Below, piece by piece: positions 1-8,913 of a stretch of 64,000 nucleotides of DNA. A program made the translations under genes and the position numbers. The notes under the pieces are model-generated. The model was not told the DNA's origin and searched no databases. It was given only the letters and a program-made list of their open reading frames with translations. This DNA is from an uncultured Gammaproteobacteria bacterium (lineage in GTDB: Bacteria; Pseudomonadota; Gammaproteobacteria; UBA6429; Thiohalophilaceae), in contig CAJYAN010000003.1 in NCBI GenBank assembly GCA_913064945.1, forward strand, positions 1 to 64,000, given 5' to 3'. The number at the start of each line of letters is the position of its first letter. The stretch's first letter is position 1.

Positions 1-760
1 AGGTCAGGTCCAGGGAGGTGCCCCCGACCTGGGCCAGGGTCGTGCCGTTGGCGTCGCTGTCGAGCAGGGTGATGTCGCCACCGCTGATCTGCGTGGCGCC
101 GCCCACCGTGTTACCGGCATTGGCCAGACTCACCGCATTGGTGTTGGCGTCGACCGTCAGGTTACCCGTCAAGGCCACGGTACTGCCGGTGGCCTGGGTC
201 ACCGCCCCGTTGCTGGAGCTCACGTCGAGGTTGGTCGCGGTGGTATTACCCACCGTGGTCCCGCTGACGCTGTCATTGACCAGCGCGACTGTGCCACCCA
301 CCGTACTGATTGTGCCGTCGAGGGTGTTGGCGATGTTATCGAGGGTGATGTCGTTGCTGCCTGCGTCGACGGTCAGTGCGCCATTCAGCTCCACCGTGCT
401 GCCCGCGGCCTGCACCACAGCACCGCCGGAGGTCAGGTCCAGGGAGGTGCCCCCGACCTGGGCCAGGGTCGTGCCGTTGGCGTCGCTGTCGAGCAGGGTG
501 ATGTCGCCACCGCTGATCTGCGTGGCGCCGCCCACCGTGTTACCGGCATTGGCCAGGCTCACCGCATTGGTGTTGGCGTCAACCGTCAGGTTACCCGTCA
601 AGGCCACGGTACTGCCGGTGGCCTGGGTCACCGCCCCGTTGCTCGAGGTTACATTGAGGTTGGTTGCGGTGGTGTTACCCACCGTGGTCCCACTGACGCT
701 GTCATTGACCAGCGCGACTGTGCCACCCACCGTACTGATTGTGCCGTCGAGGGTGTTGGC
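1..760 (-). repeat. 429-bp tandem repeat inside the tpsA coding region
   Basis: The sequence starting at position 1 restarts at 430 and stays almost identical to about 760, so the unit is 429 bp, or 143 codons, in frame. Only scattered substitutions separate the copies, for example near 129/558, 151/580 and 216-225/645-654. A shorter, more diverged copy of the segment encoding TVALVNDSVSGTTVGN lies at about 1291-1390. The first copy probably continues past the left window edge. Near-identity at DNA level suggests recent duplication or gene conversion. Confidence 0.85.
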
Positions 761-3211
761 CACGTTGGTCAGGCTCACGTCACCCGGACCGACGTTGAGG
801 TTGATGTCGCCATTGACGTCCAGCGCGCCGGTCTGGTTCAGTACACCGCCGGTGAGGGTCGCATCCAGGTTACCCAGCACGCTGCTCACGCCCAGGGTCA
901 GTCCGTCGATGTCGACCAGACCGACGTTGTTGCCCGCCACGCTCAGTACGCCGTCGATGTCGTTACCGCTGTTGACCAGCTGGACATCACCCAGTGCAGT
1001 GATGTCCACGTTGCCGACCACGCCCAGCTGACCGCTCTGGCTCAGGCTACCGCCCAGGTCCAGGCTCAGGCTCGCCAGTCCGGTCGAAACGCCCAGTTGC
1101 AGGTTGTCCACGTCGGTCAGGCTTACCGCGCCACCGCTCAAGGTCACCACACCGTCAAGATCGTTACCGGCGTTGGTCAGGGCGATCGGGTTGACGCCCG
1201 CGTCAAGGTTGACCGGGCCACTGGCCACCACGCTGGTGCCCAGGGACTGGACGATGCCGCCACCGGTCGAGGTGAGGTCCAGGTTACCGGTGTTGATGTT
1301 ACCCACCGTGGTGCCACTGACGCTGTCATTGACCAGCGCCACGGTGCCACCCACCGCACTGATTGTGCCATTCAGGGTGTTGGCCACGTTGGTCAGGGTA
1401 ATATTGCCGCTACCCGCGTTGATATTCACGGCCCCGCCCACATCAAGCGCACCGCTTTGTGTCACGTTGCCCAGGGAGTTCACCGAAAGATCACCGGTTC
1501 CCGTATTGATCGCGCCCAGTGTTACCGTACCGCTGGTATTACCCAGCAGGCCGGTGACCGTGCCAGCATTGATTGCGACGCTGCCACCACCGGTCGTCAG
1601 ACTGGACCCGTTATTAAAAATCACATCGCCGCTACCACCAGTGCCGTTGCCAGCAGTCAGGGTCAATGTCTGACTCAGCAGGCTGCTGCTCAGGTCAAGA
1701 TTGGCCGCTGCGCCACCGCTGTCACCGATAATGATCGAATCCGTTGCCTGCAGGGTAATGTTCGCATCACCCAATGACTGCAGGTAACCCAGCGAAAGCG
1801 TATTACCCAGGAGGTTATCAACCAGGCTGAACGGAAGCAGATACTCTGCAGGACTCAACAGACTCAACAAGGCATCCATGGTCCCCGAACCCGAGGCGCC
1901 GGCAACGATATTAATGGTGGTCGGGTCAAGCAGAAGCTGTCCGGCCTGGCCCTGAGGTGCAGAGACGATGACCCTGCCCATGAAATCCAGCCCCTCCTTG
2001 CCCGAAACTTCAACAAAGCCGCCGTTACCACCGGTCTTGCCGCCACGGGCCTCTATCGTGCCGTAATACCGTGTACCCTTGTTCGACCACACGATCACCC
2101 GGCCACCGTCACCGCTGTTGATGGCGTTGGCCAGGATGCGGGCTTCGCGGCCCACAAACGTCTGGCTCGCATTGCGCTCCGGTCCCTGGCCCTGGAAGTT
2201 ACCGCCGATCAGTGCGGTACCGCCACCGGCGTCACCGCTGACATCAATGACACTCTTGCCGAACAGTCCCACCTTGTCGCCCAGCACCTTCACCGTGCCA
2301 CCTGTCTGGCCAACCTGTTTACCACTGGCATCCAGCACACCGGCCTGCGCCACGATACCCATGTCACCACCGTCGAGTATGATTTTGCCATTGCGAGAAA
2401 ATGCACTTTGCGCCTCAACGATACCGTTGTTGTTGATGACCGTATCGAGCATGGCGTCCTTCGCGCGCGCCGTCATCAGGACAAGACCGCCACCGGCCTG
2501 GATAACGCCCTGATTCTCGATGCCCGCGTCGAGCGCGCTCGCCTCCACATTGAGGTTCAACAGACCATCGCCCGTCATATCCAGGTGCATGCGTTGACCG
2601 GCACCCAACACCACGGAACCGCCCGGTGTGCGCAGCAGGCCGGCGTTCTCCACGCGCGCGCCGAGTAAGACGATATAGCCACCCGGTGCCGTCTGCAGGT
2701 TGCCTTCATTGCGCACCAGCCCCGGGCCCGTGCCATTGAAGCTGTACCGCCCGGCCATAAAGTCTTCGTTACTGATGTCCAGTGTTGACGCGAGCAGACC
2801 GCCCACATTGACCTGGGCACTTTGCCCGAACAGGATGCCGTTAGGATTGACAAGGAACACCTGCCCATTGGCCTGCAAGCTACCGTAAATGGCGCTGGGA
2901 CTATTACCCAGCACCCGATTCAGCGCCACCGAGCGACTGTCCGGCTGCACAAAGCGCACGGTCTCGTCGGCCGCTATCCCGAACTGCTGCCAGTTAAGCA
3001 GCAGGTTTTGCGTACTCTGGTTAACGGTGGTCGTCTTTCCGCTCTGGCTGATTACACCGGCGCCCGCGCCCACCGTTCCACCCACTGGAGCCGCGGCGGC
3101 ATTACCCGTCAGACCCGCGAGACAGGCAGAAAGCATCACCACAAACAAACGCTCTTTCCAGACCACGCTTGGGCGCATCACATTCGCTTTATTACGGTAT
3201 AGTTTGTTCAT
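1..3211 (-). CDS. TpsA two-partner-secretion exoprotein, filamentous haemagglutinin type (3' end outside the window)
   Basis: Reading the minus strand from an ATG at 3211 gives a frame that I followed without a stop to the window edge, about 1,070 codons. The N-terminus has a basic extended signal peptide with a hydrophobic stretch around residues 21-41. The TPS domain typical of filamentous haemagglutinins follows, with NWQQFGI (residues 73-79), NRVLG (98-102) and the NPNGILFG motif (122-129). After a segment containing LLLDPTTINI, the protein becomes Gly/Ser/Thr/Asn-rich beta-helix repeat (units such as GGTVALVNDSVSGTTVGN). Family members are exported through a partner TpsB pore and act as adhesins or secreted toxins. 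The partner lies directly upstream (62-bp gap), so the two form an operon. No toxin tip can be seen because the C-terminus is missing. GC content and codon use are higher than in the accessory DNA to the right. The family call is firm; the function is not determined. Confidence 0.9.
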   Translation of the reverse strand, partial: MNKLYRNKANVMRPSVVWKERLFVVMLSACLAGLTGNAAAAPVGGTVGAGAGVISQSGKTTTVNQSTQNLLLNWQQFGIAADETVRFVQPDSRSVALNRVLGNSPSAIYGSLQANGQVFLVNPNGILFGQSAQVNVGGLLASTLDISNEDFMAGRYSFNGTGPGLVRNEGNLQTAPGGYIVLLGARVENAGLLRTPGGSVVLGAGQRMHLDMTGDGLLNLNVEASALDAGIENQGVIQAGGGLVLMTARAKDAMLDTVINNNGIVEAQSAFSRNGKIILDGGDMGIVAQAGVLDASGKQVGQTGGTVKVLGDKVGLFGKSVIDVSGDAGGGTALIGGNFQGQGPERNASQTFVGREARILANAINSGDGGRVIVWSNKGTRYYGTIEARGGKTGGNGGFVEVSGKEGLDFMGRVIVSAPQGQAGQLLLDPTTINIVAGASGSGTMDALLSLLSPAEYLLPFSLVDNLLGNTLSLGYLQSLGDANITLQATDSIIIGDSGGAAANLDLSSSLLSQTLTLTAGNGTGGSGDVIFNNGSSLTTGGGSVAINAGTVTGLLGNTSGTVTLGAINTGTGDLSVNSLGNVTQSGALDVGGAVNINAGSGNITLTNVANTLNGTISAVGGTVALVNDSVSGTTVGNINTGNLDLTSTGGGIVQSLGTSVVASGPVNLDAGVNPIALTNAGNDLDGVVTLSGGAVSLTDVDNLQLGVSTGLASLSLDLGGSLSQSGQLGVVGNVDITALGDVQLVNSGNDIDGVLSVAGNNVGLVDIDGLTLGVSSVLGNLDATLTGGVLNQTGALDVNGDINLNVGPGDVSLTNVANTLDGTISTVGGTVALVNDSVSGTTVGNTTATNLNVTSSNGAVTQATGSTVALTGNLTVDANTNAVSLANAGNTVGGATQISGGDITLLDSDANGTTLAQVGGTSLDLTSGGAVVQAAGSTVELNGALTVDAGSNDITLDNIANTLDGTISTVGGTVALVNDSVSGTTVGNTTATNLDVSSSNGAVTQATGSTVALTGNLTVDANTNAVSLANAGNTVGGATQISGGDITLLDSDANGTTLAQVGGTSLDLT

Positions 3212-3273
3212 CACATCACCATTTTTTTTCGGACGACAGCTGCCGTCTCATTGGTCCATTCCTATTACTACGT

Positions 3274-5007
3274 TCAGAAATTCATTCTTCCCTGAACCCA
3301 GAGCCGCATACGACTGTCCGGTGCCGACTGAGCTGTTTCAGACCCGACTTTCCAGGCCACACTGGCCTGCACGCTGTATTTTTCACTCTGCGTCCACTTG
3401 AAACCGACACCCATGCCCTGAAGCCTGCGCGCGCGCTGTCCGGTGTAACTGGTCCAGGGATGTTTAACCAAACGGCTGTAGCCAGCGTCAAAGAAGCCCA
3501 CAAACTGTGTGTCGCCCGGCACGCCCTTAATGGCGGGCATCCGCTTTCTGTACTCAACGTTTAGCAGATACCCCTCATCGCCGGCCGCCTCGCCCTCGGG
3601 GTAGGCACGCACACCATAGGGACCGCCTAGGATAAATTTCTCCGAACTGTCCAGGTTCTGGCTTGCCAGTTGTGTGGCAACCGACAGATAAAGACCTTCA
3701 TCGTCGTTAATCCGTTGCAGGCGTAATGCGCGCACCGTGAGCTTGTTATAGCCCCCGTTGGTCATGGCGGTAGTCGCATCAAAGAGACGGGCCTGGGACG
3801 AACCGATGTCCAGGTCACCGCGCGTGTAGGTCAGCATAAAATCGTTAATGCCGCCGCCCAGATAACTGTCGCGGCTGTCACCACTAAACGTCAGCCGGAC
3901 TTGACGCACCGATTTATCAGTCACCTGATTGAGCGCATCGATCCTGTCCTGCAGACGTTTGCCGACATAGGCCGCCTTTAGATAAAGATTGAGGTTGTAG
4001 GAACGCACCGCCGGGTAGCGCGCGCTCACGCCCAACACATCTGCGCTGCCATTGGCATCAAGTGACTTGAATTCCTTGCCCAGCGCATAGCGCATGGTCG
4101 AGACCTCTGCGCCAAAGCGCAGCCCTTCATGAATATCCATGCTCTTGTAGCTGGCGCGGCCATACAGTAGACCGCTCCCGGAGGTCAGTCCCTGCAGAAT
4201 AAGACCATCACCCACATCAGTCGGGTGATTGATCCTGACAACACCACTCGCACGGACCTGCCCGGTATAGTAGTTACCGTAGTTATCTATCTCTGCGCTG
4301 GATTCATATTTTGGTCGATCTTCCAGATCCACCATCAGATCCGCAGAGCCCAGGGTGCTACCCGGCTGTAACGAGGCTTTGGCATTGATGCCGGGGTTAT
4401 CATTGAGCAGCAACATGTCACGGATCAGGATGTCCTTCCTGATGACATGTTCTTCCTCCAGACTTTCCAGCGTTTTATATACCCGGCTGTCCGGCAATGA
4501 TGAATTATTCTTCAGCCTAATGCCGTCGTAGACACCTTCCATGACATAAAACTGGATGACACCGTCACTGACTTCCTGCGCCGGGATATAGGCCTTCGCT
4601 ACAAAGTATCCCTGGTTCCGGTAAAAACGGGTGATGCGATTCGCGTAGGCGCGCAGCTCGAGGAAGCTCATCCTTTTCCCCGCAGCACCTTTTATCAAAT
4701 CCTGAATTGATTTCTCACTGAAGACTGTTATGCCGTGGAGAATTATCTTTTTAACATCAAACTCGAATTCTGAGCTGGTTGCCGCTTGTGCCGGCATATC
4801 AAAGCCCTGCACGTCGACTCCAGGACTAACTGGAGCTGGCACGTCTAAGGATCGATCTTCGATTTCCCGTAAAGACTGCCCGGCATCAGGCCGTTCGGCG
4901 GCCGACACCATACCGGCAAAGAAGAGGGTCAGAAAAAAGGTCAATGCGGGGATACTGTATCCGCGTGCAGGGTATCTCCGCCCTGTCCTACTGAATTGTC
5001 GTTCCAT
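3274..5007 (-). CDS. TpsB outer-membrane transporter (FhaC/ShlB family)
   Basis: The 577-residue protein exports the TpsA partner across the outer membrane. A signal peptide (basic start, hydrophobic segment, cleavage near VSAAE) is followed by a POTRA-type region (about residues 70-150, with FYRNQGYFVAKAYIPAQ) and a long C-terminal beta-barrel. The barrel ends in a terminal Phe (RMNF), the usual signature for BAM-dependent insertion. The conserved late motif appears as GGPYGVRAYPEGE, where most family members have VRGY. I chose the ATG at 5007 because a GGTGGA Shine-Dalgarno lies just upstream. A GTG at 5016 in the same frame is the alternative. The gene sits directly upstream of the tpsA gene on the same strand. 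Confidence 0.92.
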   Translation of the reverse strand: MERQFSRTGRRYPARGYSIPALTFFLTLFFAGMVSAAERPDAGQSLREIEDRSLDVPAPVSPGVDVQGFDMPAQAATSSEFEFDVKKIILHGITVFSEKSIQDLIKGAAGKRMSFLELRAYANRITRFYRNQGYFVAKAYIPAQEVSDGVIQFYVMEGVYDGIRLKNNSSLPDSRVYKTLESLEEEHVIRKDILIRDMLLLNDNPGINAKASLQPGSTLGSADLMVDLEDRPKYESSAEIDNYGNYYTGQVRASGVVRINHPTDVGDGLILQGLTSGSGLLYGRASYKSMDIHEGLRFGAEVSTMRYALGKEFKSLDANGSADVLGVSARYPAVRSYNLNLYLKAAYVGKRLQDRIDALNQVTDKSVRQVRLTFSGDSRDSYLGGGINDFMLTYTRGDLDIGSSQARLFDATTAMTNGGYNKLTVRALRLQRINDDEGLYLSVATQLASQNLDSSEKFILGGPYGVRAYPEGEAAGDEGYLLNVEYRKRMPAIKGVPGDTQFVGFFDAGYSRLVKHPWTSYTGQRARRLQGMGVGFKWTQSEKYSVQASVAWKVGSETAQSAPDSRMRLWVQGRMNF

Positions 5008-5016
5008 GTTTTCCAC

Positions 5017-5703
5017 CGAATGTACGTTTATAGAATCAATGAACGACTTTTACCGTTCTTGAACTGATTCATCGGCGGGTGTGTGCGAGACCTAAGGACG
5101 TTTCTGTTAAACATTGTAACTTAGTTTATTTATTATGTTTATCAATAGCTTATATTTTCACTGTATTTGCAGGGTGATGCACCAAAAGGTCGTTTTTACC
5201 TGGCCAATTCCACAGTCATAACCGGTTTTATCTCTGCCCTTGCCACTCCGCGGCTTAACACACGCACATCGCGTTTCTTCACGACGTGCGGGGCATGTAG
5301 CCGGTGTGAACGGCACGCCACGCACCATCGTGGGCCGCACGGGTCGACGCTGTAGCATGTTGTTGCGATGGCATCGCCTGTAGAAAGGCGGAGGTCAATA
5401 ACGGAGGGACACGGTGACCGCGTCAGGGAAACATCACCCTGGCGTAATCGGTAGCCTGACTTCCCGTGCACAAACGGTGTCGGGTATAAGAAGGATAAAT
5501 GGCCTTCTTGCCCAGGCCCAGCAGCGGCATACCGTCAACGGCCCACCACTTCACCGTCCGATCATCCTCAACGCGTCCCGAATTCCACGGATATCGTCAG
5601 AGAACCTGCCTGTGTTTTCTTCATTTACTCCCATCCCACACCTCCCGGCAAGCCGCGACCCTGCCGGGACTCACGGCACAGCGTCTTGTAGTCGGTTGTT
5701 TTG
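5017..5703. other. Intergenic region between tpsB and the IS91 remnant; no gene recognised
   Basis: About 690 bp without a convincing coding frame. The first 150 bp are AT-rich and are the likely location of the tpsBA promoter, but no clear -35/-10 pair stands out. Short frames on both strands show no recognisable protein. A 7-bp perfect inverted repeat (CCCGGCA/TGCCGGG, 5644-5650 and 5662-5668) lies just downstream of the IS91 transposase remnant. It could belong to the end of that element, but I cannot assign it. Confidence 0.4.
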
Positions 5704-6036
5704 TCAGGTGAACTGGCTCGTCGGCGGTGCCCAACTCTCAGGCAGTGGACGGGGCTCGTTTGCGTCGGCCTTTTGATTCAGGTGATCGAGAAGCCTCTTG
5801 ATCACCACCAGATCTTCGATGCAGGCAATGATCTTCACTGCCCCGCCGCAGGCTGGACAGGTCTCAATGTCGGTGCCAAAGACGCGTTTCAAACGCTGCG
5901 CCCAGGTCATGGAGGCCCGGCGTTCGTCCAGCGTTCTGTCTTCACACTCGTTTGACGTTGTGCTCTCGCTGCCTTTCTCCCGTTTGTCCGAGGTCACCTG
6001 CGCACGGTGCTTGCTATTCGGCGAGAATACGACGTG
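5704..6036 (-). pseudogene. IS91-family transposase, C-terminal remnant
   Basis: The minus-strand frame reads VVFSPNSKHRAQVT, then SMTWAQRLKRVFGTDIETC, PACGGAVKIIACIED and LVVIKRLLDHL. This is the characteristic C-terminal tail of IS91-like (Y2, rolling-circle) transposases, including the CPACGG zinc-knuckle-like motif. Only about 110 of roughly 400 residues remain, and the catalytic tyrosine and HUH regions are absent. The 5' side joins the end of the Fic-family pseudogene, and both frames overlap in 6014-6036. The copy cannot move by itself. Confidence 0.8.
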
Positions 6037-7155
6037 GAATCTCGTCAACAGTCGTCAACAACTCATAACGGGTCTTTCTGCCACCACCCGGTGACGGGAT
6101 TATGACCCTCTTTGCAACCAAGTCTGATAAATCGCGGCTGGCCGTTCGATTCGGACACTTGGTAATCGCTTCATATTTTTTCGTCGTAATCCCGCCTTCA
6201 AAGCCTTTTCGACCTTCAACAAATACCCGCGATACCATCCTAGCCTGCCGGTCATTCAACTGGTCGGCGTCAACTTCATAAAAACGCGTCTTGGCCAGTA
6301 CAAGATCCACTACTTCCCTGCCGATTTCTTGTGCCTTGATGACCCTGTCGGCAAAGTAATCAAGCCAAACATTAACATCCAGGCCTCCACGGCTCGATTT
6401 TTCCAGCTGCAGGAAATAAGATTTTTTGTCCCCTTCTATCGCCGTGGCAAGACAAGCCGTGGTCGGATAGCCGAGAGACTGCGAAAGCGCATGGTCAGCA
6501 ATCGCCCTGCCGACTCGCCCATTCCCATCAGTGATGAATCACTTCGAACCAGAGGTGTGCAATACCTGCTCGGGCAATCCCTGGTATCTTCTTTTCACCT
6601 TTCGAACGGCTGATCTTGTTGTACCAGTCGATGAATCTCGCCATTTCTTCTGGTACCTGAGTTGCTGGCGGGGCTTCATAGTGAACCTTTGCCCGACCGT
6701 AAGGCCCGCTCACTAATTGCATTGGCGAAGGATCTTGCGGTATGCATCTCGCAAAAATGGCGTGTAGCGCTGCTCAGGAACCGCCATGGATTGCCACTTG
6801 CCCAACAGATCATGTGTCAGCGATGTTTGCTCGTTCTCACGAACGTCCACCAGCAACGAAGCAGCCCCACCGCTTTCCGGTCTGAGTTATCTGGTAGCGT
6901 ATCCGATGTAATTAAAGAGAGTAGAAATGACCTTACCGATTCTCTATCCAGAACCTCACCCTCGATGGCGCTGGTTTTAATGGCCTCGAAAAGCATCAAA
7001 TCGATCGTGGCGTCCTCTTGGGACGCCATTGGCAGCGCCTCAAAACGGCCGACCAGTCGCTCTGAGTTCAGGTGAAATTGAAGTTCCCGGTCTTCGAACG
7101 CACGCTTGTCGTAGCGAAAATCCGGCTAATCAGGTTGCTGCCATATCCATTTCAT
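6014..7155 (-). pseudogene. Fic-family protein (DUF4172-Fic) pseudogene with several lesions
   Basis: Conserved segments of a DUF4172/Fic protein can be read in order across three frames. The start MKWIWQQPD (7155) is followed by a TAG (CTA at 7126-7128) where the family has Trp. FEAIKTSAIEGE follows, then a frame change before SPMQLVSGPYGRAKVHYEA, then RAGIAHLWFEVIH. A short deletion next lies inside the Fic motif, so that HPFxDGNGR survives only as H plus TDGNGRVGR in another frame. A winged-helix C-terminus (NRTASRDLSDLVAKRVI) closes the gene. Intact relatives transfer AMP to target proteins. With a nonsense codon, at least two frameshifts and a broken active-site loop, this copy should be inactive. 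Its 3' end joins the IS91 remnant. Confidence 0.85.
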
Positions 7156-7296
7156 GGCGTGATTATAGCCCGTAAAAACGCCAGTCACGATCAAGAAAGG
7201 GGACTGGGAATTCCGGGGACAGTTTTCTTAATTTACAGTAATGTATTTAAAATCCGACGATTATTAAATACATCGAAAACTCGTCAGGAGGACATT

Positions 7297-7485
7297 ATGG
7301 CAAGAATGCCAAGAGTGGTTGTTCCAGGTTATCCACACCACGTAACGCAGCGCGGTAACCGTCGAATGAAACCCTATATCTCACCGGATGACTATCAGTT
7401 CTATCTTAAGCGAATCAAACTTTATCAAAGCGAAGCTGGCGTCACTACATGGGCATACTGCCACATTTTACGAAGCAGTACATGA
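7297..7485 (+). pseudogene. REP-associated tyrosine transposase (RAYT, Y1 family), N-terminal remnant
   Basis: An ATG at 7297 with a strong AGGAGGA Shine-Dalgarno starts MARMPRVVVPGYPHHVTQRG, then DDYQFYLKRIKLY and WAYCHI. This is the start of the Y1/TnpA_REP fold; the His-rich HHVTQRG corresponds to the first conserved block. The family continues with a MPNHVH metal-binding motif, but here the homology stops after WAYC and a stop follows within a few codons. The catalytic HUH and Tyr are therefore missing. The upstream AT-rich leader (GGGGACAGTTTTCTTAATTT) resembles those often seen before such genes. It cannot be functional. Confidence 0.78.
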
Positions 7486-7741
7486 GAAGGATAAAGAGAA
7501 TAACCGCTATTCCCAGTGTCTCTCAGGGCTGAATACTTGAGTATGGATATGCTTGAGTTATCCTACTTTGTGACCTCAATCTCTTCAACCTGCAGAATGT
7601 CAGCTGATCTTCCACTACGTTTCTGAGCTCCCGGCTTGTTCCGACAACAGACTGTCAGACAACCTATCCATCTGTTGCTGTAAGCGCAGCGTTAATACGC
7701 TCACAACAGGCCGACAACCGCTGCGCGAGGTATCGCCGGTA
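7486..7741. other. Intergenic segment with one copy of an imperfect direct repeat
   Basis: No coding frame recognised. Bases 7549-7610 align without gaps to 8379-8440 at about three-quarters identity, judged by eye. Shared blocks include ATGCTTGA, CTCAAT and CAACC, with CAGCTGA shifted by one base. The two copies flank the secreted-protein gene at 7742-8278. Confidence 0.5.
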
Positions 7742-8278
7742 TCATTGGTTTTCGGCAGGGTTGGTGATTTTCGGTATGTCCTTGAACTCACCTGTGAATC
7801 TGACCGGACGATTCGTCACATCACCGTCCAGATAAACAGTTATCTTGTACTTGCCTGATAGTAAACCGTCTTTATCACTGGTCACTTCGACAATCGACCC
7901 TTCGGGTTTCCGGGTACTGATCCAGTGCGGGGCATTTGCTATGTCGTCTCCATACACCGCGTTGGTGCTCCTAGACCAGCTTGTACTTTCAGTCCCGACA
8001 AGAGGATATTTACCCACTCCCTTGTACCCCTTGAGGTAAAAAGTGAGATTCTTGAACGCACCGTCACTCTGGATAATGATGCCCTTGTATGGAATCAGTT
8101 TCACTGACTCAGTTGCGTAATCAACCTTGCTGATGGCATCTATCCATTTCGCACTCGTATCATGTAGGCATTTGGATAGCCCGGATTGGCATATCGAAAA
8201 TGTGGCACCTGCAAATGCATTCCCAATAAAATAATAAAATAGCGCTGAAAACAAAACCATTTTAAGAAAAACACGCAT
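7742..8278 (-). CDS. Hypothetical secreted protein
   Basis: The protein has 178 residues from the ATG at 8278 (a TAGGAG sequence lies about 11 bases upstream); a longer reading to 8347 would place the signal peptide internally. A clear signal peptide (MRVFLKMV, then a hydrophobic run ending in GNAFA) is followed by a mature domain of about 155 residues. The mature part is rich in beta-prone segments (GKYKITVYLDGD, RFTGEFKDI) and has one Cys pair (ICQSGLSKC). It should be exported to the periplasm. I do not recognise a family. It stands alone among mobile-element debris, is AT-richer than the core genes, and is flanked by diverged direct repeats, which points to acquisition by transfer. Confidence 0.65.
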   Translation of the reverse strand: MRVFLKMVLFSALFYYFIGNAFAGATFSICQSGLSKCLHDTSAKWIDAISKVDYATESVKLIPYKGIIIQSDGAFKNLTFYLKGYKGVGKYPLVGTESTSWSRSTNAVYGDDIANAPHWISTRKPEGSIVEVTSDKDGLLSGKYKITVYLDGDVTNRPVRFTGEFKDIPKITNPAENQ

Positions 8279-8378
8279 ATGAGATATTACTCCTAGGGAT
8301 GAACGAAATGTTTTATAGGTAGATTGAGGATAACCGATACCACACATTCAAATCAAGATTGAAGCCTTGATACTAGGT

Positions 8379-8440
8379 ATGCTTGAATCATCCATCTTTC
8401 CGATCTCAATCTATGCAACCCACTGGATTTCCAGCTGAAT
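8379..8440. repeat. Second copy of the imperfect direct repeat (first at 7549-7610)
   Basis: Ungapped match to 7549-7610 at a constant offset of 830 bp. Together the copies bracket the secreted-protein gene. Decay is similar along the length, so this is an old duplication or the two ends of related elements. Confidence 0.5.
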
Positions 8441-8471
8441 CAGTGCTAGATCATAACCTTTTTTCGCGAAT

Positions 8472-8569
8472 TCAAGTTGCTAGTGCAACATTAGGTTTAA
8501 GCCTGAAAATACCTGATTTGGCGCTTTAATGCCAAGGCATTTTCTGGGACGGTTGTTTAATTTTTCCAT
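8472..8569 (-). pseudogene. IS30-family transposase, extreme C-terminal remnant
   Basis: The minus strand encodes EKLNNRPRKCLGIKAPNQVF, which is the diagnostic LNxRPRKCLGFKTPxxVF tail of IS30 transposases. A one-base frame change before the end gives the usual terminal VALAT and stop. Everything upstream of this tail, including the DDE catalytic core, is missing. It is a fossil of an insertion sequence. Confidence 0.75.
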
Positions 8570-8730
8570 TGCCGTTTTTGATGGTGGAGCGAATGTAAGC
8601 TGGATGGATGCACAGTAAAAACATCACTTACTGGGGTGATACCGATACCTGGGGCTTCTCTATCCTCAGTAATGCCCGACGATATATACCCGACTTGAAT
8701 TCGATAATGATGGACAAACACACCTTTATT

Positions 8731-8913
8731 TAATTCCAGCAACGCGCAATTTCAGAATCTGCACCCGTTGATAAGTTGCTGCCAAATTTACTCGCTGAGG
8801 ATATTGCATTGTTTGAGGAATGGCGGCAGGGAATTTATGGCAACTCGCGACTTGAGCAGGAACGTTTGTCATCAGATTACATTCAAGACCAACTTTCTAG
8901 ATGGTTAATATAA
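8731..8913 (+). pseudogene. Possible gene fragment of unknown family
   Basis: An open frame without a plausible start ends at TAA 8911-8913 and has protein-like composition: LLPNLLAEDIALFEEWRQG followed by SDYIQDQLSRWLI. An in-frame TAA precedes it near 8728. It may be the 3' end of a gene destroyed by the surrounding insertions. I do not recognise the family, and it could be chance. Confidence 0.25.

Noticed and set aside
18-1777. Long plus-strand open frames (up to 337 codons) opposite tpsA
   Set aside because: They are the antisense of a GC-rich repetitive gene. The translations are low-complexity (Leu/Val/Pro/Thr) and repeat with the DNA, while the minus strand gives a convincing TpsA protein.
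5158-5776. Small open frames in the tpsB-IS91 gap
   Set aside because: No ribosome-binding sites, no recognisable domains, and overlapping frames on both strands of similar length.
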